Shown here in pieces: positions 1 through 5,969 of a stretch of 8,447 nt of DNA (within the stretch, counting starts at the first letter, position 1; each line of letters starts with the position of its first letter). A model generated the notes under the pieces. It worked only from the letters and a program-made list of their open reading frames with translations, ran no database searches and was not told the origin of the DNA. The translations under genes were made by a program, and so were the position numbers. Origin of the DNA: Chloroflexota bacterium (GTDB taxonomy: Bacteria > Chloroflexota > UBA6077 > FW602-bin22 > JACQUS01); contig JACQUS010000130.1 of NCBI GenBank assembly GCA_016210125.1, positions 1-8,447 of the forward strand, read 5' to 3'.

Positions 1-168
1 GGGAGTCGCAGCCGCCTCGGGACCTGGCGGCGGCTGGGGGGCGGGCGCAACTGCGGCGCTGCGCGCGGCCGACGAGGGCCCGGACGGGCGCAGCGCGCCC
101 GGCAGGACGGTGGCCACGGCCACCCCCACCAGGCCAAGCACTACGACGACGATGCCCAGCTTGAGCAT
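1..168 (-). CDS. Partial membrane-anchored or secreted protein, N-terminus only
   Basis: The first 56 codons of a leftward gene lie in the window and the rest runs off the left edge. The protein opens MLKLGIVVVVLGLVGVAVAT, a short positive end followed by about 17 hydrophobic residues. This is a signal peptide or single N-terminal membrane anchor. It is followed by a Pro/Ala/Ser-rich stretch typical of an extracytoplasmic linker. The ATG at 168 is chosen because GGAGGGG lies about 8 bases upstream on the minus strand (complement of 175-181), and because the hydrophobic segment begins immediately afterwards. No domain is visible in this fragment, so function cannot be assigned. It is on the same strand as the cupredoxin operon upstream of it, but 244 bases separate them and it may have its own promoter, so membership of that operon is unproven. 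Confidence 0.7.
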   Translation of the reverse strand, partial: MLKLGIVVVVLGLVGVAVATVLPGALRPSGPSSAARSAAVAPAPQPPPGPEAAATP

Positions 169-200
169 GGCACGCCCCTCCGCAGCGGTGGTTGTCTCCT

Positions 201-229
201 AGTTTAGCCGCTCCGCCGCTCGCCGTCGA
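201..229 (-). promoter_or_regulatory. Possible sigma-70-type promoter for the left-edge gene
   Basis: On the minus strand, TCGACG (complement of 224-229) and TAAACT (complement of 201-206) are separated by 17 bases. Each matches four of six consensus positions of a -35 and a -10 box. They lie about 33-60 bases upstream of the ATG at 168. The match is moderate and comes from eye inspection in G+C-rich DNA, so this is only a candidate. Confidence 0.3.
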
Positions 230-412
230 GCAGCCAGCACGCGCGCGGCGGCCACGTCGGCCGCGCAGAGCCTCTACGATGAGTGTTCGGCGGGGTGAGC
301 AGAAGGGATAGGGTCCTGCCGGGCGGAGGCGCGGTCGCCCGTACCGCGCTGCCGCGAGGACGTGCTGCTGCGGGTGCAGCCGCTCGCGCGCTCGCGTGGA
401 CCGGCGCGGATG

Positions 413-838
413 CTAGTTCTGGCGGACCACGATCTGGCCGTCCATCAGCCCCGGATGGAGCGTGCAGCCATAGGTGAAGACGCCAGGTTTGCCGGGCACG
501 AAGACGAGGGTCTGCTGCGCGCCCGGCTGGAGGTAGCCCTTCGTCCTGGCGCCCAGCCCGGCGATGACCAGGTCGTGCGGCATCGCGTCGCGGTTCACGA
601 CCGTCAGCGCCACCCGCTCGCCGACCTTCAGCTCGATCGGTGGGTTGGTGGCGTTGAACTTCGCGCCCTGCGCCGTGACCACCAGCTCGCGCGCCGGGAG
701 GGCGGCGCCGTCGGCGCTTCGCAGCAGGGCTAGACTAGCGGCCAGCGCGAGCAAGACGAGCAGCCCCACGAGGATCAGTCGCCTAGCCAGCACGGCACCT
801 CGCCGGTGCGCCGGGGCTGCATCGGCTACCAAGGCCAT
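413..838 (-). CDS. Membrane-anchored cupredoxin (plastocyanin/azurin-like blue copper protein)
   Basis: A 141-residue protein. Residues 1-18 are a short cytoplasmic part, 19-40 a hydrophobic anchor or uncleaved signal (RRLILVGLLVLLALAASLAL), and 50-141 a single cupredoxin fold. The type 1 copper ligands are all visible: His88 (MPHDLV), Cys125, His128 and Met132 (YGCTLHPGLMDG), with C-x2-H-x3-M spacing. It should sit on the outer face of the membrane and carry one electron at a time. As the last gene after MCO and ZIP, it could pass electrons to or from the oxidase, or bind copper; this is inferred from context. The ATG at 838 is chosen because GGAGGAG ends about 5 bases upstream. An in-frame GTG at 859 would add MGSAEET but has a poorer ribosome site and would place that Shine-Dalgarno inside the coding region. 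The stop is TAG, and no convincing terminator with a T-run follows. Confidence 0.88.
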   Translation of the reverse strand: MALVADAAPAHRRGAVLARRLILVGLLVLLALAASLALLRSADGAALPARELVVTAQGAKFNATNPPIELKVGERVALTVVNRDAMPHDLVIAGLGARTKGYLQPGAQQTLVFVPGKPGVFTYGCTLHPGLMDGQIVVRQN

Positions 839-869
839 CGTCTCCTCCGCACTTCCCACGCTCGTTCCC

Positions 870-2105
870 TCACGCCGCCACGAGCAGGCCGGTGACGTAC
901 ATGATCAGCATGCCTGCGAGCAGCCCGGCGAAATTGGCCGGCATCGCCAGCCAGCCCGGCCCTTCCCGCCCCGGCAAGCGCGCGATCTCGAAGACCACCT
1001 GGAAGATCGCGCCGGCCCCGACGGCCAGGAAGAGCGTCGCCCAGATGTCCGAGTACGTGAAGCCTCCGAGCCACGTGCCGAGGATGGTCGGCCCGCCGGC
1101 CAGCAGCCCCAGGGCGGCCAGGTGGCGCAGCGCGGCGCCGTGGCGCGCGACCGGCGCGACGATGCCGAAGCCCTCGGTGGTGTTGTGGATGGTGAAGCCG
1201 ATGACCAGGAACGCGCCCAGCGCCAGCTCACCGATGGCGTAGGCCGCGCCGATGGCCAGCCCCTCGCCCAGGTTGTGCAGGCCAATGCCCGCCGCGATCA
1301 GGTAGGCCAGGGCCAGCCGTCGCTGCGCCTCGGAGCGCCCGGACTGCGCACCGACCGTCCGCCGGCCGACGGCCACGAGCGCCAGGAACGCGCCGATCAG
1401 CCCGATGCCCACGAGGCCAAAGCCCTGGAATGGCCCTGGCACGCGGCCGGCCAGGTCCAGCGCCTCGTGGACGGCGTCCAGCCCCAGGAAGACCAGCAGC
1501 CCGGCCGTCAGCGCCAGGGCGAAGTCCATGGCCCCGCGACCGAACCGGCGCATCACCGGGAACCACAGCAGGCCGAGGTAGACCGGCACGACGCCGACGT
1601 ACAGCCCCAGCAGCGCGAAGACGAGGAAGAAGAGCGGCTCGGGCTCGGGCGTCGGCGCGGCGATGGCCACGTCTTTCTTGAAGACCAGCCCGTTCGACGT
1701 GATGAGCCGGATCGCGTGCGGCTCGCCCTCCAGCCAGGGGTAGGGGATGCTGACCGTGGCGCGCCCGAGGCGCGGGATAGTGGGCTGCGGGTCGATAGCG
1801 AAGCTCCAGATGGCCTCGTTGACCAGCACCTGCGCCACGGTCAGCTCGGCGGGGCCGCTGTTGACCACCTGCACGCCGATCTCGCCCGGCCGGAACGTCA
1901 CCCGCTCGATGTCCAGCTTGCCAAGCGCGTCCGGCGGTACCGGCGCTGGGCCGACCAGCGCGCTGCCCCAGATGGCGAACACGTAGACCATCGCCGCGAG
2001 GAGGACCAGCGGCAAGGCAGCCAGAGCCATCGCGCCGGGGCCGAAGCCCCGCAGCGCCGCCTCGCGGCCGATCGTCGAGCGGCCACCCGTCTGCGCCTCC
2101 GCCAT
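870..2105 (-). CDS. ZIP-family divalent metal transporter with N-terminal extracytoplasmic domain
   Basis: A 411-residue membrane protein. Residues 24-46 form a first membrane segment. Residues about 50-150 are a hydrophilic, beta-rich region that probably lies outside the membrane. From about 155 to the end is a multi-span ZIP core. The two metal-site motifs of the family are present: HNLGEG at 277-282 (helix IV) and HNTTEG at 307-312 (helix V), with a variable Arg/Gly/Ser-rich loop at about 248-262 before them. Most bacterial ZIPs (ZupT/GufA types) are shorter and lack the N-terminal domain. ZIP proteins import Zn, Fe, Mn or similar ions; the substrate here is not determined. The start at 2105 follows GGAGGG by about 5 bases and lies 12 bases after the MCO stop codon, implying co-transcription and probably coupled translation. 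Pairing with an MCO suggests that oxidation and uptake of one metal are linked. Confidence 0.88.
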   Translation of the reverse strand: MAEAQTGGRSTIGREAALRGFGPGAMALAALPLVLLAAMVYVFAIWGSALVGPAPVPPDALGKLDIERVTFRPGEIGVQVVNSGPAELTVAQVLVNEAIWSFAIDPQPTIPRLGRATVSIPYPWLEGEPHAIRLITSNGLVFKKDVAIAAPTPEPEPLFFLVFALLGLYVGVVPVYLGLLWFPVMRRFGRGAMDFALALTAGLLVFLGLDAVHEALDLAGRVPGPFQGFGLVGIGLIGAFLALVAVGRRTVGAQSGRSEAQRRLALAYLIAAGIGLHNLGEGLAIGAAYAIGELALGAFLVIGFTIHNTTEGFGIVAPVARHGAALRHLAALGLLAGGPTILGTWLGGFTYSDIWATLFLAVGAGAIFQVVFEIARLPGREGPGWLAMPANFAGLLAGMLIMYVTGLLVAA

Positions 2106-2117
2106 CGCTCCCTCCGC

Positions 2118-3194
2118 TTAGGCCTTGACGTCGAAGAAGCCCATCCAGCCCAGCTCCGAGAACTCGCTCTGGTGGGCGTGGAACATGTACTTGCCGGGCA
2201 GCTTGTAGGTGAACTCGAGGATGCAGCGCTCGCCCTGGCAAAGCATCACCGTGTCGGTGACCTCGTAGCTGCTCAGGCTCGTGCCGGTGCGGTAGAGCTT
2301 GAACACGTTGCCGTGCAGGTGGAACGAGTTGATCAGATCGAACTCGAGGACGTTGACCAGGTAGAGGCGGACCGGCTCGCCGATCTTGAGCGGGATCGGA
2401 TGGTCGACGAAGTAGTTGGCGATGCCGTTGACGGTGTAGAACTCGTTCTCGCCGTCGACGTCGGTGTCGAAGCCGTTCATGACCATGACCAGCTCTTTGG
2501 CCGGCGGCCGCGGCGTCGGCGGATCGACGATGAACGCGCCGTAGAGTCCTTTCTCGACGTGCTTCTTGACCGGCATAGTGTGGCAGTGGTAGAGGAACAC
2601 GCCGAACGGCTCGGCCTCGAACTCGTAGACGTAGCTGCCTCCGGGCGGCACCTGCTCGAAGACGCCGTCCATGTTCGCTGGGTGGATGCCGTGGAAGTGG
2701 ATGGTGTGCGGATGGCGGCTCTTGTTGTGGAAGTAAACCTTTAGGCGGTCGCCCTCGGCGCAGCGGAGCGTCGGGCCGGGCACTGTGCCGTTGTACGTCC
2801 AGGCCGGATAGGTCACCCCTTTGGCGACCTCGACCTCGGTCTCCTCGGCGATGAGCGTGTACTCGCGCAGCGTCTTGCCATTGGGCAGCTTGGTCTCGCG
2901 CCCGTAGTCGTATGCGGTGAGGATGTCCATCGGTGTTGTGGCATCCCAGGTGGGCTCTGGGGCCTCGGGCGGAAGCCCCATGAGGATGCCGGCCGTCTGG
3001 GTGTAGCCCTGAGCCATCGCGTGCAGCGCGTGCGCCCCGTCCTGCGCCGCAACGACGCCCCCGGCCGCGCGCAGCGGCGTGCAGCCCGCCGCGGCCAGCG
3101 AGCCCAGCGCGCCGAGGCCCAGGCCGCCGCGAAGCAGCGTCCGGCGGCTCAGCGCGCGCGTCAGCAGCGATTTGAGCGCCTCACCGCTAGCCAT
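2118..3194 (-). CDS. Two-domain multicopper oxidase (type C layout), Tat-exported probable lipoprotein
   Basis: A 358-residue protein. SRRTLLRGG (residues 16-24) is a twin-arginine signal, and LAAAGC places a lipobox-like cysteine at 38. Domain 1 has HTIHFHGIH (163-171) and HCHTMPVKKHVEKGL (203-217). Domain 2 has HLHG (292-295) and HAHQSEF (339-345). By alignment to copper nitrite reductase and two-domain laccases, His163, Cys204 and His212 bind type 1 copper in domain 1. Eight histidines (166, 168, 203, 205, 292, 294, 339, 341) make a complete trinuclear site between subunits. Domain 2 lacks the type 1 cysteine. This is the type C arrangement, and it has too many histidines for a nitrite reductase. 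Leu217 replaces the usual axial Met, as in high-potential laccases. It probably couples oxidation of a metal ion or phenol to oxygen reduction outside the cell membrane. ATG 3194 is preferred because GGAGG ends only one base before the alternative ATG at 3206. Confidence 0.9.
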   Translation of the reverse strand: MASGEALKSLLTRALSRRTLLRGGLGLGALGSLAAAGCTPLRAAGGVVAAQDGAHALHAMAQGYTQTAGILMGLPPEAPEPTWDATTPMDILTAYDYGRETKLPNGKTLREYTLIAEETEVEVAKGVTYPAWTYNGTVPGPTLRCAEGDRLKVYFHNKSRHPHTIHFHGIHPANMDGVFEQVPPGGSYVYEFEAEPFGVFLYHCHTMPVKKHVEKGLYGAFIVDPPTPRPPAKELVMVMNGFDTDVDGENEFYTVNGIANYFVDHPIPLKIGEPVRLYLVNVLEFDLINSFHLHGNVFKLYRTGTSLSSYEVTDTVMLCQGERCILEFTYKLPGKYMFHAHQSEFSELGWMGFFDVKA

Positions 3195-3222
3195 CGCAGC
3201 CCCCATTCCTCCAAGGACGGCG

Positions 3223-3238
3223 TGTGACTGGAGTCACA
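3223..3238. promoter_or_regulatory. CRP/FNR-type palindrome in the MCO leader
   Basis: TGTGACTGGAGTCACA has 7-base perfect arms and a 2-base centre, and it contains TGTGA-N6-TCACA, the CRP-family consensus. It lies 17 bases upstream of ATG 3206 (29 upstream of ATG 3194). It is about 23-38 bases downstream of the transcription start predicted from the promoter at 3268-3296, a position expected to repress that promoter. In RNA it could also form a 6-bp stem with a TGGA loop. No regulator gene is in the window, so the binding protein is unknown. Confidence 0.55.
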
Positions 3239-3248
3239 GACCGATGAT

Positions 3249-3262
3249 TTAGCCTTTACTAA
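3249..3262. promoter_or_regulatory. TTAG-N6-CTAA dyad over the predicted MCO transcription start
   Basis: TTAGCCTTTACTAA is a 4+4 inverted repeat in a locally A+T-rich stretch just downstream of the predicted -10 box. DtxR/IdeR/MntR-type metal-dependent repressors use TTAGG-like half sites, and such a regulator would fit genes for metal transport. A second TTAGCC lies at 3271-3276, 22 bases (two helical turns) away. The dyad is short and could be chance. Confidence 0.3.
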
Positions 3263-3267
3263 GTTTG

Positions 3268-3296
3268 ACATTAGCCCACAGAGAGAACGATGTCAA
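3268..3296 (-). promoter_or_regulatory. Sigma-70-type promoter for the MCO-ZIP-cupredoxin operon
   Basis: On the minus strand a perfect TTGACA (complement of 3291-3296), a 17-base spacer and TAATGT (complement of 3268-3273) form a -35/-10 pair. The predicted transcription start is near 3261, leaving a leader of about 55-65 bases. The -10 box keeps the important first T, second A and last T but is otherwise weak, which suits regulation. The 18-bp repeat element fills most of the spacer. Confidence 0.6.
3275..3292 (-). repeat. 18-bp element copy A, facing the MCO operon
   Basis: Read on the minus strand this is CATCGTTCTCTCTGTGGG. It matches copy B at 3398-3415 in 17 of 18 positions, including 15 contiguous, in opposite orientation. 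It overlaps the last two bases of TTGACA and occupies the spacer up to the base next to the -10 box. A protein bound here would block or activate the MCO promoter directly. Confidence 0.75.
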
Positions 3297-3360
3297 GGGG
3301 CAGCAAAGGGCGAGCTGTGGCCCACGCAACCCATTGGCCGCCCTCAGCCTGCCCCGGATC

Positions 3361-3372
3361 GTCGGGTCCGAC
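3361..3372. repeat. Short dyad GTCGG-GT-CCGAC
   Basis: A 5+2+5 inverted repeat (GTCGGGTCCGAC) in the non-coding region upstream of the Nramp gene, about 60 bases before its start. It might be a small operator or a weak hairpin. I found no convincing -35/-10 pair for the Nramp gene around it, so its role is open. Confidence 0.3.
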
Positions 3373-3397
3373 AAGTCTAGATTAAACGAAAGCTCCG

Positions 3398-3415
3398 CAT
3401 CGTTCTCTCTGTTGG
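3398..3415 (+). repeat. 18-bp element copy B, facing the Nramp gene
   Basis: CATCGTTCTCTCTGTTGG on the plus strand, the inverted partner of copy A at 3275-3292. Here it ends just before the AAAGGTGG ribosome site and about 15 bases before the TTG start. Unlike copy A it is not flanked by a clear -35 and -10 box. It may be a DNA operator or, in the transcript, a leader RNA element. The two arms could also pair with each other across about 105 bases if both are transcribed. Confidence 0.75.
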
Positions 3416-3430
3416 AAAGGTGGTGCACCC

Positions 3431-4912
3431 TTGGGCTCGCCCCTGAATCTGCCCGGCGAGGCGCCATCGCCCACGGCGCCACGGGCGGACGCCTCGCCGC
3501 CAGGCAGCCGGGCGGCTGACCTGGCCGGCGAGCGCGCGGCAGTCAGCCCAGCGCCACCCGACGGCAGCGCGTGCGCGCCGGCGGCCGAAGCTCCCGAGGG
3601 CGGCATCTCGGCCGACGCGCTGGGCGAGCGGCCGGCCGACGCCGCCCTGCTGCGCTCGGCCCGCGAGGTGCTCGCCGGCCGGGCGCGCGGCCCGTGGTTC
3701 GCTCGGCTGCTGCCATTCCTCGGCCCGGCATTCGTGGCCTCCGTGGCCTACATGGACCCCGGCAACTACGCCACAAACATTCAGGCCGGGGCCACGTATG
3801 GCTATACGCTGCTCTGGGTCGTCTTCGCCAGCAACCTCATGGCCATGCTCATCCAGGCGCTGTCGGCCAAGCTGGGCATCGCCACTGGCCGCAACCTCGC
3901 CGAGGTGTGCCGTGACCGCTTCCCGCGGCCCGTCGTGTGGATGATGTGGGTTGTCTCCGAGATCGTTGCCATGGCCACTGACCTGGCCGAGTTTCTGGGC
4001 GCCGCGCTGGGCTTCCACCTGCTCTTCGGCATGCCCCTCCTGCTCGGCGGGCTGCTCACCGGCGTCGCGACCTTCCTCATCCTCGGCCTCCAGCGCTATG
4101 GCTTTCGTCCGTTCGAGGCGGTCATCACGGCGCTCGTCGGGGTCATCGGCGTCGCCTACCTGGCCGAGACGGTGCTGGGGGGGGCCAACTGGGGCGAGAT
4201 GGCCTACGCCGTCGCGCGGCCGAGCTTCGTCGATACCGAGAGCGTGCTGTTGGCCGTGGGCATCCTCGGGGCGACGGTGATGCCGCACGTCATCTTCCTG
4301 CACTCGGCGCTGGTGCAGGGCCGCATTCCCACGCCGACGGCCGCGCAGGCGCGCCGCCTCTTCCGGCTGGAGGTCGTCGACGTCGTGCTGGCGATGGGTC
4401 TCGCCGGCCTCATCAACGCGGCCATGCTGGTGATGGCCGCGGCTACGTTCCACGCCACCGGCCGCGCCGACGTTGCCAGCATCGAGGAGGCCCACCAGAC
4501 GCTGGCCCCGCTGCTCGGCGAGCTGTCGAGCACGCTGTTCGCCATTTCGCTGCTGGCCTCCGGCCTCTCCTCCTCGGCCGTGGGCACGATGGCTGGGCAG
4601 GTCGTCATGCAGGGCTTCCTGCGACGCCGCATCCCGCTCTGGCTGCGCCGCCTGGTGACGATGGCCCCGGCGCTCGTGGCCATCGCCCTGGCCGTCGACC
4701 CGACGCGGACGCTGATCTTGAGCCAGGTCGTGCTAAGCTTTGGTATACCTTTTGCCTTGATACCGCTCATCCTGTTCACGAGCCGACGTGACCTCATGGG
4801 CGATCTCGTCAATCATCGTCTGACGACGCTCGTCACCTGGCTCGTGGCGGCGCTGATCATCGCGCTGAACGGCTACCTGCTCTGGCAGACTTTCGCCGAG
4901 GGTCTAGGATGA
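3431..4912 (+). CDS. Nramp-family divalent metal transporter (MntH-like)
   Basis: A 493-residue membrane protein. Residues 1 to about 86 are a Pro/Ala/Gly-rich, probably disordered extension. The conserved core starts near RGPWFARLLPFLGPAF. The two unwound-helix metal motifs are intact: DPGN at 109-112 (helix 1) and ATVMPH at 281-286 (helix 6), giving the usual Asp109, Asn112 and Met284 ligands. The Met is known to favour Mn and Fe over Ca and Mg. About eleven hydrophobic spans follow the family pattern. It should import Mn(II), Fe(II) or related ions with protons. The TTG at 3431 is chosen because AAAGGTGG sits 7 bases upstream. A later GTG at codon 80 would remove most of the extension and cannot be excluded. 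The gene ends in ATGA, overlapping the next start by four bases. It is divergent from the MCO operon and shares the control region at 3207-3430. Confidence 0.93.
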   Translation: MGSPLNLPGEAPSPTAPRADASPPGSRAADLAGERAAVSPAPPDGSACAPAAEAPEGGISADALGERPADAALLRSAREVLAGRARGPWFARLLPFLGPAFVASVAYMDPGNYATNIQAGATYGYTLLWVVFASNLMAMLIQALSAKLGIATGRNLAEVCRDRFPRPVVWMMWVVSEIVAMATDLAEFLGAALGFHLLFGMPLLLGGLLTGVATFLILGLQRYGFRPFEAVITALVGVIGVAYLAETVLGGANWGEMAYAVARPSFVDTESVLLAVGILGATVMPHVIFLHSALVQGRIPTPTAAQARRLFRLEVVDVVLAMGLAGLINAAMLVMAAATFHATGRADVASIEEAHQTLAPLLGELSSTLFAISLLASGLSSSAVGTMAGQVVMQGFLRRRIPLWLRRLVTMAPALVAIALAVDPTRTLILSQVVLSFGIPFALIPLILFTSRRDLMGDLVNHRLTTLVTWLVAALIIALNGYLLWQTFAEGLG

Positions 4913-5826
4913 CGAGCGGCACCGCGCTCCCGCCGGCACACCTGCTCGTGGCCCTTGATGGCTCAGCCCTGGCCGAGACCGTGCTGGCGCTGCTGCGCTC
5001 GCTCGCCACGCCCCTCGGCGCGCGGGTGACGCTGCTCCACGTGCTCGAGCACGGCGCGCCGGCGACGGTGCACGGCCAGCCGCACCTCACGACCGCGGCC
5101 GCGGCGGAGGCCTACCTGCGCCCGCTCGCCACGCGGCTCGGCGAGGGCGGCCTGGCCGTGGCGACGCACGTGCACCCCAACCCCGAGCACGACGTCGCCG
5201 CCAGCATCGCCGCGCACGCCGCCGAGCTGGACGCGGACCTCATCGTCCTCGCCACGCACGGCCACGGCGGCATGCGCGAGTGGCTCGTCGGGCGCATCCC
5301 GGAGCAGGTGGCCGCGCGGGCCGGCCGCCCGGTGCTGATCGTGCCCGCGCCCGCCGAGCGCGAGGTGGCGGCGGTCCGGCGCCTCATGCTGCCGGTGGAC
5401 CAGGCGGGCGAGGCCCGCGCGGCGCTGCCGCTGGCGCGGCGGCTGGCCATCGCCTGCCAGGCGCAGCTCGTGCTGGTGACGGTCGTCCCGACTCCGGCTA
5501 CGCTGGCCGGCGACGCCGGCGCCGCCGCGCTGTTCCTCCCGCAGACGACGACCTCGCTGCTCAACTGGGCCGAGGAGCAGGCCCGCGCCGCGCTCGATGA
5601 GCTGGCCGAGGAGCTCGCCCGAACGGGACTCGCCTGCACGACCGACGTGCGGCGCGGCGATCCCGCGCGCGCGATCGTGCAGGCCATCGGTGCGCACGGC
5701 GTCGACTTGGTCGTGCTGGCGACGCACGCCCGCGTCGGCCTCGGCGGGCTATGGGCCGGCAGCGTCACCCCGCGCGTCGTCGCCGCCGCGTCGTGCCCCC
5801 TGCTGCTGGTGCCCATCCCCAGGTGA
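4909..5826 (+). CDS. Tandem universal stress protein (two UspA domains)
   Basis: A 305-residue soluble protein with two UspA-type domains, about 11-147 and 156-303. Domain 1 has LLVALDGS (12-19), with the Asp expected at the nucleotide pocket, and ATHGHGGMREWLVGR (115-129), close to the G-x2-G-x9-G(S/T) ATP motif but with Ala for the first Gly and Arg for the last Ser. Domain 2 has ATHARVGLGGLWAGS (271-285), where the second Gly is also Ala, so ATP binding there is doubtful. The ATG overlaps the Nramp stop (ATGA), with GAGGG 6 bases upstream, so translation is probably coupled. In other bacteria UspA domains are found fused to or encoded beside Nramp and other transporters, so this protein may modulate the transporter. 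That role is inference; the family assignment is firm. Confidence 0.9.
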   Translation: MTSGTALPPAHLLVALDGSALAETVLALLRSLATPLGARVTLLHVLEHGAPATVHGQPHLTTAAAAEAYLRPLATRLGEGGLAVATHVHPNPEHDVAASIAAHAAELDADLIVLATHGHGGMREWLVGRIPEQVAARAGRPVLIVPAPAEREVAAVRRLMLPVDQAGEARAALPLARRLAIACQAQLVLVTVVPTPATLAGDAGAAALFLPQTTTSLLNWAEEQARAALDELAEELARTGLACTTDVRRGDPARAIVQAIGAHGVDLVVLATHARVGLGGLWAGSVTPRVVAAASCPLLLVPIPR

Positions 5827-5969
5827 CGCCGGGGGAACCTCGCTACGCTTGCCCCCCGTTGACGGCGCGATGCGTCCCGTTTCGCCGCCGCGGCGCGGAG
5901 GGCCGCGGTCTGGCGCTCCGTCCTGTACCATGGACGGCGGCGCTGCGAAGCTGGGCCGCCGGGGGATGG

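Noticed and set aside
283..733. Small plus-strand frames at 283-477 and 362-733
   Set aside because: No ribosome site and Arg/Ala/Gly-rich translations without motifs; the second runs opposite the cupredoxin gene.
564..2744. A 726-codon open frame on the plus strand opposite the cupredoxin, ZIP and MCO genes
   Set aside because: Its translation is rich in Arg, Asp, Gln, Ala and His with no hydrophobic core or domain, the pattern of a mirror frame in G+C-rich DNA. The minus-strand frames carry clear motifs.
2118..3194. Copper nitrite reductase (NirK)
   Set aside because: The HCH motif in domain 1 and two HxH motifs in domain 2 supply the additional histidines for a trinuclear copper site that NirK lacks.
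3300..3430. Manganese (yybP-ykoY) riboswitch upstream of Nramp
   Set aside because: The conserved L1/L3 loop sequences of that riboswitch were not found by eye. A covariance-model search would be decisive; a significant hit would reverse this.
3377..4495. A 372-codon open frame on the minus strand opposite the Nramp gene
   Set aside because: Low-complexity charged translation with no motif; Nramp on the other strand has intact signature motifs and a ribosome site. It also crosses the divergent control region.
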